A DNA stretch of 64,000 nucleotides from Gammaproteobacteria bacterium. Lineage in GTDB: Bacteria > Pseudomonadota > Gammaproteobacteria > Poriferisulfidales > GCA-002705445. A program made the translations under genes and the position numbers. Shown here one piece after another: positions 45,236-56,096 of this stretch. How positions within the stretch are numbered: position 1 is the stretch's first letter; every line of letters starts with the position of its first letter. The notes under the pieces are model-generated. The model made no database searches, had not been told where the DNA came from, and was given only the letters and a program-made list of their open reading frames with translations. The stretch is from assembly GCA_018674175.1 (NCBI GenBank), contig JABHAT010000029.1:1-64000 (forward strand), in the 5' to 3' direction.

Positions 45236-46798
45236 ATGAATATAAAAAATTTATTTATACAACTATTTTTATTATTATTTTTTTTAAATAGTAACGTCTA
45301 TTCAGATGGTGTTTTTTCATCAAGTAAAAATACTTTTTTAAAAGCTGATGAAGCATTTTTAGTGTCATTAACAAAAGAAAAAAATAAATTTTTAATAATT
45401 AATTTTAAAATAGAAAAAGGGTACTACCTCTATAAAGATAAAATAAAAATTTATTATGACGAAAAAAAAATATCTGAAATAAAATTCCCAGAACCAAAAA
45501 TTACCGAAGATGATTTTTTTGGAGTAAGCGAAATATACAAAAGTAGCTTTTATCTAAAAATTAAAATGAATGAGAAAGTTCAAAGTGTTCAAGTATCTTA
45601 CCAAGGTTGTGCAGACAAGGGCTTATGCTATGCCCCTACAAAAAAAATATTCAATATTAGTGAAAATAATGGTGTAATTAAAAGTTCGGGAAATAAAATT
45701 TCAGACTCCGATAAAATTTATAAAAAACTATCATCTAATAATATTTTAGTAAATATTATTTTATTTATTGGTTTTGGATTATTACTTTCATTTACACCAT
45801 GTGTTCTTCCAATGGTACCAATATTATCTGGTATAATATTAAAATCTAACAAAAATAGTTTAAATAAGCCATTTCTATTATCACTTAACTACGTGTTGGG
45901 TTTGTGCACTTTATATTTTCTAGTAGGTATTTTTGTAGGCTATTCTTCTGATATATATAATATTCAAAGTATATTTCAAGATCCTATATATTTAATAATT
46001 TTTTCTATAATTTTGATTTTATTATCTTTCTCAATGTTTGGATTTTATGAATTAAAAATTTCTAATAATTTTCAAAAATGGATAAGTAATTTTAGTGATA
46101 AAAAAAATACTGGCAGTTATGGCGGTTCATATATTATGGGTTTTCTATCAGCTCTAATAGTTGGACCATGTGTTGCACCACCATTAGCAGGTTTGTTTAT
46201 ATATATTACTTCAGAAAGCCCAGGATCTTTTGTTACTAGCTTATTATTTTTAAGTCTTGGAATAGGAATGAGTATACCTCTCCTTCTCTACGGTACCTAT
46301 ATGGGTAGATTAGTTCCAAAGACTGGGAAGTGGATGAAATATATAAATTATATGATAGGTATTTTACTATTATTTGTTGCTTTAACTTTCATTGACAGAC
46401 TTATTCCTATATTAAATATAAATGACCAGAAATCCAGTTTAGTATTTAAAAATATTAGTAATGTTGATCAACTTAAGAAGAATTTATATGAAGAAAGTGG
46501 TAGGATAACTTTCTTAGATGTTTATGCAGATTGGTGTGTCGAATGTAAATTAATGGAACAAAAAACTTTTAGAGATAAGAAAGTAGAAGGTCTATTAAAA
46601 AATTTAAATTTGATAAAAATTGATGTTACAGATAACACAAAAGAGGATATTGAACTATTAAAATATCTTAATATTATAGGGCCCCCAGCGTATAAATTTT
46701 ATGACTACAAAGGCAAAGAAATTAAAGGTTTTGCAATACAGGGATATATGGGCCCAGAAAAATTTTCTAAACACATAGAAGAATTGAAAAAATATTGA
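45236..46798 (+). CDS. dsbD: Thiol:disulfide interchange protein DsbD
   Basis: Moves electrons from cytoplasmic thioredoxin to periplasmic thiol proteins. Signal peptide (about 1-23); N-terminal domain with CADKGLCYAP (about 130); membrane domain of eight helices with the paired cysteines in TPCVLPMVP and GPCVAPPLAG; C-terminal thioredoxin domain with ADWCVECKLME (about 430-440). 520 residues. Precedes aroQ-accBC as in Pseudomonas. Confidence 0.94.
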   Translation: MNIKNLFIQLFLLLFFLNSNVYSDGVFSSSKNTFLKADEAFLVSLTKEKNKFLIINFKIEKGYYLYKDKIKIYYDEKKISEIKFPEPKITEDDFFGVSEIYKSSFYLKIKMNEKVQSVQVSYQGCADKGLCYAPTKKIFNISENNGVIKSSGNKISDSDKIYKKLSSNNILVNIILFIGFGLLLSFTPCVLPMVPILSGIILKSNKNSLNKPFLLSLNYVLGLCTLYFLVGIFVGYSSDIYNIQSIFQDPIYLIIFSIILILLSFSMFGFYELKISNNFQKWISNFSDKKNTGSYGGSYIMGFLSALIVGPCVAPPLAGLFIYITSESPGSFVTSLLFLSLGIGMSIPLLLYGTYMGRLVPKTGKWMKYINYMIGILLLFVALTFIDRLIPILNINDQKSSLVFKNISNVDQLKKNLYEESGRITFLDVYADWCVECKLMEQKTFRDKKVEGLLKNLNLIKIDVTDNTKEDIELLKYLNIIGPPAYKFYDYKGKEIKGFAIQGYMGPEKFSKHIEELKKY

Positions 46799-46862
46799 TT
46801 TATGTAAAATTAAATGGTATTTTGATGAAAATAAGCGAATTTAGAAGAAATTAAAAGATATT

Positions 46863-47309
46863 ATGAGTAAAATTCTTGTTTTAAATGGTCCAAATCTCAA
46901 TCTTTTAGGCGAGCGTGAGCCTGAGATATATGGATATGAGTCTTTAGCCGACATATCATCTGCCCTTGATGAGGTTGCTCAACAAATTGATGTAAACTTG
47001 AGTCATGAGCAATTTAATTCTGAAGCAGAATTGATAGATGAAATTCATAGGGCAAAGAGTGAAAAAATAGAATTTATTATATTTAATCCTGGGGCTTTTA
47101 CGCATACTAGTATTGCCTTAAGGGATGCTCTTCTAGGAGTTTCTATACCATTTATTGAGATTCATATATCCAATGTTTTTTCTAGAGAAGATTTTAGAAA
47201 AAAATCTTATCTTTCAGATATTGCCGTAGGAGTTATCTCTGGGCATGGAATATTTGGATACGAGTTAGCTCTAATGTCAGCAGTAAATATTATTAAAAAT
47301 AGGAAATAA
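46863..47309 (+). CDS. aroQ: 3-dehydroquinate dehydratase, type II
   Basis: Shikimate-pathway dehydratase, small dodecameric form. [18 protein letters not shown] (about 6-23) contains the active tyrosine, [17 protein letters not shown] (about 78-94) and [14 protein letters not shown]. 148 residues. accB follows after one base. Confidence 0.97.
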   Translation: MSKILVLNGPNLNLLGEREPEIYGYESLADISSALDEVAQQIDVNLSHEQFNSEAELIDEIHRAKSEKIEFIIFNPGAFTHTSIALRDALLGVSIPFIEIHISNVFSREDFRKKSYLSDIAVGVISGHGIFGYELALMSAVNIIKNRK

Positions 47310-47310
47310 T

Positions 47311-47772
47311 ATGGATATAAGAAAAGTAAAAAAACTTATGGAGATGCTAGAAGAATCTTCTTTGGCAGAAATGGAAATTATAGAGGGAGAAGAATCTATA
47401 AGACTTTGTAAGACTTCCAGTATGCCTAATCAAAATATTGTTAACCAAGTACCTGCAAATGTTATTTCTACAAACACCCCATTGGGCGTAACTTCGGAGC
47501 AGTCTGCAGCGAAAGAGGAAGTAGAGGAAAAAATTTCTGGGCATGAGATTAAGTCACCTATGGTAGGCACATTTTATGAAGCTCCTTCACCCGGATCTAA
47601 ACCATTTGTAAATATTGGCGATACTGTAAAAGCTGGAGACACATTATGTATTATCGAGGCGATGAAGATGCTAAATCAAATAGAATCTGATAAATCAGGT
47701 GTTGTTAAAGCAATCTTTGTTGAGAATGGTCAGCCAGTAGAATTTAATCAAGTTTTATTTATAGTAGAGTAG
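47311..47772 (+). CDS. accB: Biotin carboxyl carrier protein of acetyl-CoA carboxylase
   Basis: Carries the carboxybiotin in fatty-acid synthesis. N-terminal helical part, a short linker, and the biotinyl domain with [12 protein letters not shown] (about 125-136), K130 or so being the biotin site; thumb segment [14 protein letters not shown] also present. 153 residues. Four bases before accC. Confidence 0.97.
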   Translation: MDIRKVKKLMEMLEESSLAEMEIIEGEESIRLCKTSSMPNQNIVNQVPANVISTNTPLGVTSEQSAAKEEVEEKISGHEIKSPMVGTFYEAPSPGSKPFVNIGDTVKAGDTLCIIEAMKMLNQIESDKSGVVKAIFVENGQPVEFNQVLFIVE

Positions 47773-47775
47773 AAA

Positions 47776-49131
47776 ATGATTAAAAAGTTATTGATAGCTA
47801 ATAGAGGCGAAATTGCACTACGTATTTTGAGAGCATGTAAGGATCTAGGTATTAAAACAGTCGCAGTTCATTCCGAAGTTGACAGAGATCTAATGCATGT
47901 AAGATTAGCTGACGAATCAGTTTGTATTGGCCCTGCAGACTCTAGAGAAAGTTATTTATTACCATCTTCAATAATTAGTGCTGCAGAGATAACAAATTCA
48001 GATGCTATTCATCCTGGTTTTGGATTTTTATCAGAGAATGCAGATTTTGCGGAACAAGTTACAAAGTCTGATTTTATTTTTGTTGGTCCAAAATCTGAAA
48101 CAATAAAATTAATGGGCGATAAAATTCTCGCAAAGAAAGCAATGAATGATGTTGGTATAACTGGTATTCCTGGGTCAAAAGGACCAGTATCAAAAGATAT
48201 TTCTGAAAATAAAAAAATAGCAAATGAAGTTGGGTATCCTGTTTTAGTTAAAGCAGCTCATGGAGGTGGTGGGCGAGGAATGAGAACAGTTGAGAAAGAA
48301 GAGGATCTTGAAGAATCTATTACACTTACTCAAAATGAAGCGCAACTAGCATTTGGTAACGACACTGTTTTCATAGAAAAATTTCTAGAAAAACCAAGGC
48401 ATATTGAATTCCAAGTTCTTTGTGATAATTTCGGTAACGCAATATGTTTAGGCGAAAGAGATTGTTCAATGCAGAGAAAACATCAAAAAGTTATTGAGGA
48501 AGCTCCAGCACCAGGAATAACGCTAGAAATTAGAAATAAAATGAGTGAATTAGTTACAGATGCTTGCAGGAAGATAGACTATATTGGAGCAGGTACTTTT
48601 GAGTTTTTATATCAAGACGGAGAGTTTTATTTCATTGAGATGAATACAAGAATTCAAGTAGAGCACCCAGTTACAGAAATGATTACAGGCATAGATATTG
48701 TGAGGCAACAACTTTTGATAGCTTCTGGCGAAAAGGTAGGGTATACGCAAGAACAAGTAGAATTAAGAGGGCACGCAATAGAGTGCAGAATAAATGCCGA
48801 GAATTCAGAGACATTTATTCCTTGTCCTGGAACAATTAATCAGTTTCATGCGCCTGGAGGGCCAGGAGTAAGAATGGATACACATATTTATAATGGTTAT
48901 TCAGTACCACCAAATTATGATTCGATGATTGGAAAATTAATTTCATATGGAAATAATAGAGATGCCGCAATCAGAAGAATGAGTAATGCATTAAACGAAA
49001 TTGTTATAGATGGAATTGATACAAATATAAATTTACAAAAAAAATTAATTCTAGATTCTGAGTTTCAAAAAGGAGGATTCAGTATAAATTATTTAGAAAA
49101 TAAATTTAAAAAAGAAAATGGATCAAAGTAA
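47776..49131 (+). CDS. accC: Biotin carboxylase subunit of acetyl-CoA carboxylase
   Basis: ATP-grasp enzyme that carboxylates biotin on Acc[16 protein letters not shown] (about 6-20), [26 protein letters not shown] (about 160-171) and [17 protein letters not shown] (about 286-302) are conserved. 451 residues. Overlaps fis by 14 bases. prmA and dusB, between accC and fis in Pseudomonas, are missing. Confidence 0.98.
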   Translation: MIKKLLIANRGEIALRILRACKDLGIKTVAVHSEVDRDLMHVRLADESVCIGPADSRESYLLPSSIISAAEITNSDAIHPGFGFLSENADFAEQVTKSDFIFVGPKSETIKLMGDKILAKKAMNDVGITGIPGSKGPVSKDISENKKIANEVGYPVLVKAAHGGGGRGMRTVEKEEDLEESITLTQNEAQLAFGNDTVFIEKFLEKPRHIEFQVLCDNFGNAICLGERDCSMQRKHQKVIEEAPAPGITLEIRNKMSELVTDACRKIDYIGAGTFEFLYQDGEFYFIEMNTRIQVEHPVTEMITGIDIVRQQLLIASGEKVGYTQEQVELRGHAIECRINAENSETFIPCPGTINQFHAPGGPGVRMDTHIYNGYSVPPNYDSMIGKLISYGNNRDAAIRRMSNALNEIVIDGIDTNINLQKKLILDSEFQKGGFSINYLENKFKKENGSK

Positions 49132-49363
49132 ATCAAAAAGATTATTGAGAGAGTTTGTAAGACAAGAAGTACAGGAATATTTTAAAAAAATTGATGGATA
49201 TCCAATTGATAAAGTATATAGCTTAGTAATAGGTGAAGTAGAAAAACCACTTATAGAAGAAACGATTAAATATTGTAAGGGCAACCAATCTAAAGCTTCA
49301 GAGTTACTTGGTATTAGTCGAGGAACTTTGAGAAAAAAAATGAGACAGTATGATGTTTTTTGA
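49118..49363 (+). CDS. fis: Fis nucleoid protein
   Basis: Small DNA-bending regulator of 81 residues. The C-terminal helix-turn-helix [19 protein letters not shown] (about 60-78) is near-identical to Fis, and an acidic middle carries the dimer helices. Start lies within accC, and its TGA overlaps the purH region, so translation is coupled to acetyl-CoA carboxylase instead of dusB as in E. coli. Confidence 0.93.
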   Translation: MDQSKSKRLLREFVRQEVQEYFKKIDGYPIDKVYSLVIGEVEKPLIEETIKYCKGNQSKASELLGISRGTLRKKMRQYDVF

Positions 49364-49377
49364 AACAGGTATTAAAT

Positions 49378-50931
49378 TTGACTAAAAATAAAAAATTTGC
49401 ATTGATAAGTGTCTCTGATAAATATAATTTAAAAGATATAGTAAAATATTTAATAGAAAATAACTTTCAAATTATTTCTACTGGAGGAACATTTAAAAAA
49501 TTAAAAGAACTTAATTTTCCTGTTTTGTCAATTACAGAAATAACAAAATTTCCTGAAATTATGGACGGTAGGGTGAAAACTCTCCATCCAAATATACATG
49601 CAGGTCTTTTAGCGAGAGAAAAAGATGAAGATATTTTAAATGATTTAAATTTGCAGAGAATAAATGTTTTAATTGTTAATTTTTATCCATTTGAAAAAAT
49701 TGTAAATCAAGATAAAGTAATTTTCGAAGAAGCAATAGAGAATATTGACATTGGCGGACCAGCGATGGTTAGAGCAGGTTCAAAAAACTTTGAAAATTGC
49801 ACTGTACTTACTGACCCATCTGATTATAAGAAATTTATATGCGATTTCGATCCAGAACTAATATCAAATGAAATCTTAAATAAGAATATGGCTTTAAAAG
49901 CTTTTGAGCATGTTGCGAATTACGACATCTCTATAGCAAACTATTTAGGAAAAGAGATAGGGAAAGAAGATTTCCCGAAGTACCAAGCTTTGAAAAAAAT
50001 AAATAGTTTAAGATATGGTGAAAATCCACATCAAAAAGCATCTTTATATCAAAATAATGATGTAAGAAGTATTAGCATAGTTAACTCAAAACAATACCAA
50101 GGAAAAGACTTATCATTCAATAATATTGCTGATGGCGATTCTGCATTGTCATGCGTAATTAATTATGAAGAGCCCACATGCGTTATTGTGAAGCACGCGA
50201 ATCCATGCGGAGTATGCTCTCATAACAATCTAATGAAAGCCTATGAGGGAGCATATAATACAGATCCAACATCTTCATTTGGTGGAGTTATAGCTTTTAA
50301 TAGGGAGATTAATGAAGATATAATAAAAAAAATACTAGATAATCAGTTTGTTGAATTAATTATTGCCCCATCATTTTCCAAAAAAGCTTTAAAGTACGCG
50401 GAATCAAAAATAAATATTAGAATAATAGAGTTTACTGACTACAAGAAAAAAAATAATCAAAATTTTAGTCAAATTAAGAGTATTAGTGATGGAATATTAA
50501 TACAAGATGAAGATTATTCCTCACAAGATATTGTAAAAAATTATAAAGTTGTTTCTAAAAAAATACCAACAGCAGAAGAGTTAATTGATTTACATTTTTC
50601 TTGGATAGTTTCAAAATATGTGAAATCAAACGCTATAGTTTTTTCTAAGGAAAGAAAAACATTGGGTATAGGCGCAGGTCAAATGAGTAGAATCGATTCA
50701 ACATTTATTGCTGCACAAAAAGCTTTACAGCAGAACATTAGTTTGAAAAATGCAGTTATGTCTTCAGATGCGTTTTTCCCGTTTCCTGATAATGTTGAAA
50801 AAGCAGCAGAATTAGGTGTATCAGCAATAATACAGCCAGGTGGCTCACAGAACGATGAGTTGGTTATAAATAAAGCTAACGAACTAAAAATAAGTTTAGT
50901 ATTTACAGGTATAAGGCATTTCAGGCACTAA
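49378..50931 (+). CDS. purH: Bifunctional AICAR transformylase/IMP cyclohydrolase
   Basis: Last two steps of IMP synthesis. N-terminal MGS-like domain (FALISVSDKYNLKDI; GGTFKKLKE; MDGRVKTLHPNIHAGLL) and C-terminal transformylase domain with CVIVKHANPCGVCS and GAGQMSRID. About 517 residues. Start: TTG 49378 after ACAGG is my choice; TTG 49360 is also in frame. Two bases before purD. Confidence 0.95.
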   Translation: MTKNKKFALISVSDKYNLKDIVKYLIENNFQIISTGGTFKKLKELNFPVLSITEITKFPEIMDGRVKTLHPNIHAGLLAREKDEDILNDLNLQRINVLIVNFYPFEKIVNQDKVIFEEAIENIDIGGPAMVRAGSKNFENCTVLTDPSDYKKFICDFDPELISNEILNKNMALKAFEHVANYDISIANYLGKEIGKEDFPKYQALKKINSLRYGENPHQKASLYQNNDVRSISIVNSKQYQGKDLSFNNIADGDSALSCVINYEEPTCVIVKHANPCGVCSHNNLMKAYEGAYNTDPTSSFGGVIAFNREINEDIIKKILDNQFVELIIAPSFSKKALKYAESKINIRIIEFTDYKKKNNQNFSQIKSISDGILIQDEDYSSQDIVKNYKVVSKKIPTAEELIDLHFSWIVSKYVKSNAIVFSKERKTLGIGAGQMSRIDSTFIAAQKALQQNISLKNAVMSSDAFFPFPDNVEKAAELGVSAIIQPGGSQNDELVINKANELKISLVFTGIRHFRH

Positions 50932-50933
50932 AT

Positions 50934-52223
50934 ATGAATCTATTAATTATTGGTAGTGGTGGAAGAGAGCATGCAATTGCATGGAAAATATCACAATCAA
51001 ATAAAGTAAAAAATATTTACGTTACACCTGGAAATCCAGGAATCAATCTTGAAGAAAAAGTAAGCCTTATTGAAATAGATAATCCTACAATTAAAGACTA
51101 TATTGGTATTGCAAAAGAAAAAAGTATAGACCTTACGATAGTTGGCCCCGAAGCACCACTTGTTGAAGGAATAGTAGATGAATTTAATAAAAATAATTTA
51201 AAAATATTTGGTCCAAATAAATTAGCATCTCAGCTTGAAGGATCAAAAGATTTTTGTAAAAATATTTTAAACTCTGGAAATGTGCGTACAGCAAAACACA
51301 GATCTTTTAAGGAATCAATATCTGCCATTAAATATGTGAAAGAGCAGAATATGCCAATTGTAATAAAAGCAGATGGTCTTGCTGCAGGCAAAGGAGTTTT
51401 TATTATAGATGATCGTGATAAAGCATATAAATTAATAAATGATCTTTTCACGGGAGAAATAGGTGGGATAAAAACATCATTAATAATAATAGAAGAATTT
51501 TTACGAGGCGAAGAAGCCAGTTTTATTTGTCTTGTTTCAGGAGATAAGGTTATACCATTAGCTTCATCAAAGGATCATAAGAAATTATATAATGGTGACC
51601 ATGGCCCTAATACAGGTGGTATGGGTGCTTATTCTCCTACAAAATTGATAAATAGCAAAATATCTAATGTTGTAATTAATGAAATTATTACTCCAACTTT
51701 AAATGAATTAAAAAAGAAAAATATTGAATACGAGGGATTCCTTTATGCTGGATTAATGATTGATAAAAATCAAGTCCCATACGTATTAGAATATAATTGC
51801 AGATTAGGAGATCCAGAGGCGCAAGCTATATTGATGAGATTAGAAAGTGATATTGTTGAAATATTTTTAGCAACGATAAATAAAAAATTAGATGATTTAG
51901 AAATTAAGTGGAAAAGTGAGAGTGCTTGCACAATAGTGCTTGCATCAGAAGGCTACCCAGGACCATATGAAAAAGGGAAGAAAATTGAAGGCCTTGATCA
52001 CGAGATCAGTGGTACAAAAGTTTTTCATTCAGGAACAAGCATACAAGATCGTAATTTTATTACGAATGGAGGTAGAGTAATATCTGTAACAGCATTAGGG
52101 GTTAATCTTCAGATAGCCCAAGCTAAAGCTTATGACAGAAGTAATCAAATTTCTTGGGAAGGAAAAATCAAAAGACATGACATAGGCGAAAAAGAAATAA
52201 ATAATAAATTTACCTTTTCATAG
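50934..52223 (+). CDS. purD: Phosphoribosylamine-glycine ligase
   Basis: GAR synthetase of purine synthesis, ATP-grasp fold. [16 protein letters not shown] (about 3-18), [14 protein letters not shown] (about 141-154), [14 protein letters not shown] (about 222-235) and [11 protein letters not shown] (about 284-294). 429 residues. Overlaps the convergent rho gene by 14 bases. Confidence 0.97.
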   Translation: MNLLIIGSGGREHAIAWKISQSNKVKNIYVTPGNPGINLEEKVSLIEIDNPTIKDYIGIAKEKSIDLTIVGPEAPLVEGIVDEFNKNNLKIFGPNKLASQLEGSKDFCKNILNSGNVRTAKHRSFKESISAIKYVKEQNMPIVIKADGLAAGKGVFIIDDRDKAYKLINDLFTGEIGGIKTSLIIIEEFLRGEEASFICLVSGDKVIPLASSKDHKKLYNGDHGPNTGGMGAYSPTKLINSKISNVVINEIITPTLNELKKKNIEYEGFLYAGLMIDKNQVPYVLEYNCRLGDPEAQAILMRLESDIVEIFLATINKKLDDLEIKWKSESACTIVLASEGYPGPYEKGKKIEGLDHEISGTKVFHSGTSIQDRNFITNGGRVISVTALGVNLQIAQAKAYDRSNQISWEGKIKRHDIGEKEINNKFTFS

Positions 52224-53466
52224 ATTCAAAAAATTCATTATTTGTTTTTGTTGTCTTTAGTTTATCAAGTAGAAACTCTACAGCTTCAGTTTCTCCCATT
52301 GAGTGCATGAATTTTCTTAGTATCCACATTCTTTGAAGTTCTTCAGGAGAAGTTAGTAATTCCTCTCTTCTGGTCCCTGATTTATTAACAGCAATTGCTG
52401 GATACACTCTTTTTTCTGCTATTTTTCTATCCAAATGAACTTCACTATTTCCCGTACCTTTAAATTCTTCATAAATAACTTCATCCATCTTAGATCCAGT
52501 TTCAACTAAAGCTGTAGCTAAAATTGTAAGAGAACCGCCTTCCTCGATGTTTCTAGCTGCACCAAAGAATCTTTTAGGTCTATGAAGAGCATTAGCATCT
52601 ACACCGCCAGTAAGAACTTTCCCTGATGATGGGGCAACTGTATTGTATGCTCTAGCTAATCTCGTGATGGAATCCAAGAGAATAACAACATCTTTCTTAT
52701 GTTCCACAAGTCTTTTTGCTTTCTCAATAACCATTTCAGCCACTTGAACATGCCTTGTTGCGGGCTCATCAAATGTACTTGAAACAACTTCACCATCTAC
52801 CATACGTGACATCTCAGTTACTTCTTCAGGTCTTTCGTCTATTAATAAAACAATCAAATGACATTCAGGGTTATTAGTTTTTATACTTTGAGCAATATTT
52901 TGCAGCATAATTGTCTTACCTGCTTTTGGGGGTGAAACAACTAAACCTCTTTGACCTTTACCAATAGGGGCACATATATCAATAATTCTTGCAGTGATAT
53001 CTTCACTACTTCCATTCCCTCTTTCTAATTTAATTCTTTTTTCAGCATGCAATGGAGTTAAATTTTCAAATAATATTTTTCTTTTTGCATTCTCAGGAGC
53101 TTCATAATTAATTTGGTCAACTTTGAGCATAGCAAAATATCTCTCAGTATCTTTTGGAGGTCTAATTTTTCCTGATACTGTATCACCAGTTCTCAATCCA
53201 AATTTTCTTATTTGACTAGGGGAAACATATATATCATCTGGACCTGCTAAATATGAACTATTAGCTGATCGTAAAAAACCAAATCCATCTTGTAAAATTT
53301 CAAGAACTCCATCACCGAATATATCTTCTCCACTTTTAGCATGTGATTTTAAAATAGAGAAAATTACTTCTTGTTTTCTAGATCTAGAAATATTTTCTAT
53401 CCCCATATCCGAAGCCATAGTTAGCAAATCGGGTGGACTTTTTTTCTTTAACTCTGATAAGTTCAT
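52210..53466 (-). CDS. rho: Transcription termination factor Rho
   Basis: RNA-dependent hexameric helicase. N-terminal RNA-binding part with [18 protein letters not shown] (about 57-74); Walker [12 protein letters not shown] (about 178-188), Walker B region [16 protein letters not shown] (about 259-274), and [21 protein letters not shown]. 418 residues, as in E. coli. Downstream of trxA on the same strand, a common order, with a 145-base leader that could hold rho autoregulation. Confidence 0.98.
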   Translation of the reverse strand: MNLSELKKKSPPDLLTMASDMGIENISRSRKQEVIFSILKSHAKSGEDIFGDGVLEILQDGFGFLRSANSSYLAGPDDIYVSPSQIRKFGLRTGDTVSGKIRPPKDTERYFAMLKVDQINYEAPENAKRKILFENLTPLHAEKRIKLERGNGSSEDITARIIDICAPIGKGQRGLVVSPPKAGKTIMLQNIAQSIKTNNPECHLIVLLIDERPEEVTEMSRMVDGEVVSSTFDEPATRHVQVAEMVIEKAKRLVEHKKDVVILLDSITRLARAYNTVAPSSGKVLTGGVDANALHRPKRFFGAARNIEEGGSLTILATALVETGSKMDEVIYEEFKGTGNSEVHLDRKIAEKRVYPAIAVNKSGTRREELLTSPEELQRMWILRKFMHSMGETEAVEFLLDKLKTTKTNNEFFESMKR

Positions 53467-53611
53467 ATTTTATTTACCTGTGGATTTTTTGCAGAATATA
53501 AAAATGCTTTTTTGCGCTATGATTAATTACGCTTGAGTTTATTTCTTTGAGATAAGTCTGCAACTGAGATTGAAAGTTAACATTAATATTAACTTCCGTC
53601 TAGCATTTTTT

Positions 53612-53938
53612 TTAAATATTATCTTCAATAAATTTTATTAAATCAGCTTTGCTTAAAGCTCCTACTTTGGTTCCAACTACGTTTCCATCTTTAAATAACA
53701 TTAAAGTTGGTATGCCTCTAATCCCATATTTTGGAGGTGTTTGAGAATTTTCATCAACATTTAATTTGCCAATCAATATTTTATCTGACATTTCATCTGC
53801 AACTTCCTCAAGAATAGGGGCTATCATTTTACATGGACCACACCATTCAGCCCAATAATCAACTAATACTGGTTTCTTAGATTTTATAACTTTGCTTTCA
53901 AACTCTTCATCTGTAAGTGTTAATATTGCATCAGACAT
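53612..53938 (-). CDS. trxA: Thioredoxin 1
   Basis: Cytoplasmic disulfide reductase, 108 residues, with the canonical site [11 protein letters not shown] (about 29-39) and cis-proline GIPTLMLF (about 75-82). Ribosome site AGGAGATA before the ATG. Would also supply electrons to DsbD. Confidence 0.97.
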   Translation of the reverse strand: MSDAILTLTDEEFESKVIKSKKPVLVDYWAEWCGPCKMIAPILEEVADEMSDKILIGKLNVDENSQTPPKYGIRGIPTLMLFKDGNVVGTKVGALSKADLIKFIEDNI

Positions 53939-54015
53939 AATATCTCCTAGGTTATTATAATAAGTTTTTTTAATTATACATATTATAGGATTAAATCAAG
54001 TTATTTTATTAATAT

Positions 54016-55194
54016 TTACGTATCTTCATATAAAATTCTCCATTCTCCATCTTTTTCTATTTTCCAAAATAATTTCTTTTTAGAAGAGGTTCTAAAATTA
54101 TTACTTTCATAGTGTTGTCTAAAATCTGAGTATATTAGCCCATTGGTTTTTGGATAATAAAATAAATTTAAATTTTCAATTTTTACTTTAATAAAGGTTT
54201 TATTTTTTATTATCCTTAAAATATGAGCAACTCTTTGCTCAAAATTATGTTTTTCACTATTAAAATTTATAGAGTGTTTAGATATAAATGCATGGGGATC
54301 CAAGCTTTCCCAAGTCTCCTTCCATGAGCTAATAATTTCAATTGCTTTATTTTTATTTTGATGCCATTCATTTCTTTTTATCCATTTCACTTTTTCAACT
54401 AAAATTACAGGAGTCTCTCCAACAGAAATATATTTACCTAGCTTCTTTAAAGTGTGATTGCTAGTAACAATGCATCCTTCACTAGTCAAAGGAGGCCTGC
54501 TATAAACGTCCCTAGGCACTCCATGAACCCAGATACCGTAGCCAGTTTTTTTATTTTTTTTATCCCATGCGTTCGGATAATTTATAGGATATGCTCCACT
54601 CCCATAAAGTTCTGGTAAATCTTCATCTACTAATTGAGAAGTGACTTTATAGACACCTACTGGAGTTTTATTATCACCTGATATTTTTTTATTAAATCCA
54701 GCTTTTCCTATTGATACATAAAAATCTGCAATAATTTCTGGAACACCATTGCTATTTTTTACTAAATATAATCTAGATTCAGATAATTCAATTAAAAATG
54801 CATACTTTATATTATCAGCTAAACTAATTATTGACCTTGGAAGAAGGTCTTTTTTCTTGTATATAGAATCAAAATTTATTCTTGCTTTTGCTTCACTCTT
54901 TAGGTCATTTAAACCTTTGTCCTCAGACTTACTTCCTAGTAGAGGTTTTTTATTTAAGTATGCTGATAATAAATCGGCATAAATAATCTTACCTAATTTA
55001 AAGTTAGGAAAATTTTTACTTAATTTTTCAGCACTAAGTAAGGCATCTTCATTACTGCCGTTTCTCATAAAATCAATGATTCTTAATAATTCTATTTCAG
55101 CTTTTTCATTTGACGAAGGTTCAGCGTTTGAGTAAGAAAAATTACTCATAGATAGTAAAACTAATAGTAGTGCGGCATTAATTATAATACGCAT
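54016..55194 (-). CDS. L,D-transpeptidase (YkuD) with NTF2-like C-domain
   Basis: A periplasmic peptidoglycan cross-linker or lipoprotein-attaching enzyme. Signal peptide (about 1-23). The YkuD domain has the catalytic cysteine in LTSEGCIVTSN (about 236-246), with upstream WVHGVPRDVY, and KTPVGVYKVTS. The last 110 residues (from about SWKETWESLDPHAF) look like a SnoaL/NTF2-type domain, which is also at the end of the neighbouring gene. 392 residues. One-base overlap with the upstream TPR gene shows an operon. Confidence 0.88.
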   Translation of the reverse strand: MRIIINAALLLVLLSMSNFSYSNAEPSSNEKAEIELLRIIDFMRNGSNEDALLSAEKLSKNFPNFKLGKIIYADLLSAYLNKKPLLGSKSEDKGLNDLKSEAKARINFDSIYKKKDLLPRSIISLADNIKYAFLIELSESRLYLVKNSNGVPEIIADFYVSIGKAGFNKKISGDNKTPVGVYKVTSQLVDEDLPELYGSGAYPINYPNAWDKKNKKTGYGIWVHGVPRDVYSRPPLTSEGCIVTSNHTLKKLGKYISVGETPVILVEKVKWIKRNEWHQNKNKAIEIISSWKETWESLDPHAFISKHSINFNSEKHNFEQRVAHILRIIKNKTFIKVKIENLNLFYYPKTNGLIYSDFRQHYESNNFRTSSKKKLFWKIEKDGEWRILYEDT

Positions 55195-56003
55195 TATTTA
55201 AGAGTGTATTCCCCTGTAATCTTAAAAATTTCTCCAACCAATGTAATTGTAAAATGTTTATTTACAACATCAGAAAATGAGTCAGAATTATATGATTGTG
55301 TGAACTGAGCAAGAATGTCTTTATTATCGTAGTTTATAAATTTTATATTAGATATTTTAATCTCAATATTATTTTTATTTTTTATTTTATTTTTTCTATC
55401 ATTCTTCCAAGCGCTATTAGATTTAAATTTTAATGAATGATAATTTTCCCCGTAACTTGAAAAGTATTTCTTAAAATCTTTATTTTGCCAAGAACTCGCC
55501 CATTCATTTATAAATTTTTTAACATCTTTTGGATCAATTTTATTTATATATGGAATTTTTTTTATATCGTCACTTTTAACTTGATTAAATTTTTTTTTAT
55601 TTGTAGTTTTTAAATTCTCTAGAAGTGTTAAATTTATATTGTTCTTAGGTTCTTTTATTGACAAAGCTTCTTCATATATTACGTTTGCTTGAAATGCATA
55701 TAAGTTAGTAAGATTTTTATATACTACATCAATATCTTTGTTACTAGTTATGGAGTTCCTAAGAATTTTAATGGCTTCATCAATATTCCCTAATTTTGCC
55801 TCTATGTAGGCCATATTATTTGAAATTTGAATATTATCTGGATTTTCTTTTGAAAGCTTTATAAGTATTTTTTTAGCTTTTGGAAAATTTTCTGACAAAA
55901 TAAGTGCATTTGCATCATTGAATCTTTCTTTGATATCTAAAGCATAAGAGGAGCAAATAGAGACATTTAATAAGAGAAAAGAAATTACTATTTTTATGTG
56001 CAT
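55194..56003 (-). CDS. Secreted TPR-like protein with NTF2-like C-domain
   Basis: A 269-residue exported protein with signal peptide (about 1-21). Residues about 25-120 form TPR-like helical repeats (AKKILIKLSKENPDNIQISNN; AKLGNIDEAIKILRN). The C-terminal 110 residues begin EWASSWQNKDFKKYFSSY and match the C-domain of the coupled L,D-transpeptidase in pattern and length. A partner or adaptor for the transpeptidase is plausible, but this is inference. Confidence 0.75.
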   Translation of the reverse strand: MHIKIVISFLLLNVSICSSYALDIKERFNDANALILSENFPKAKKILIKLSKENPDNIQISNNMAYIEAKLGNIDEAIKILRNSITSNKDIDVVYKNLTNLYAFQANVIYEEALSIKEPKNNINLTLLENLKTTNKKKFNQVKSDDIKKIPYINKIDPKDVKKFINEWASSWQNKDFKKYFSSYGENYHSLKFKSNSAWKNDRKNKIKNKNNIEIKISNIKFINYDNKDILAQFTQSYNSDSFSDVVNKHFTITLVGEIFKITGEYTLK

Positions 56004-56096
56004 TTAATATTATTTCAGTTGCTGTATAGTTATATAAAATAACATTATATGTTAAAAAGTTAATAATACAATAAATCTTAAAAAAATGGGCGGGTT

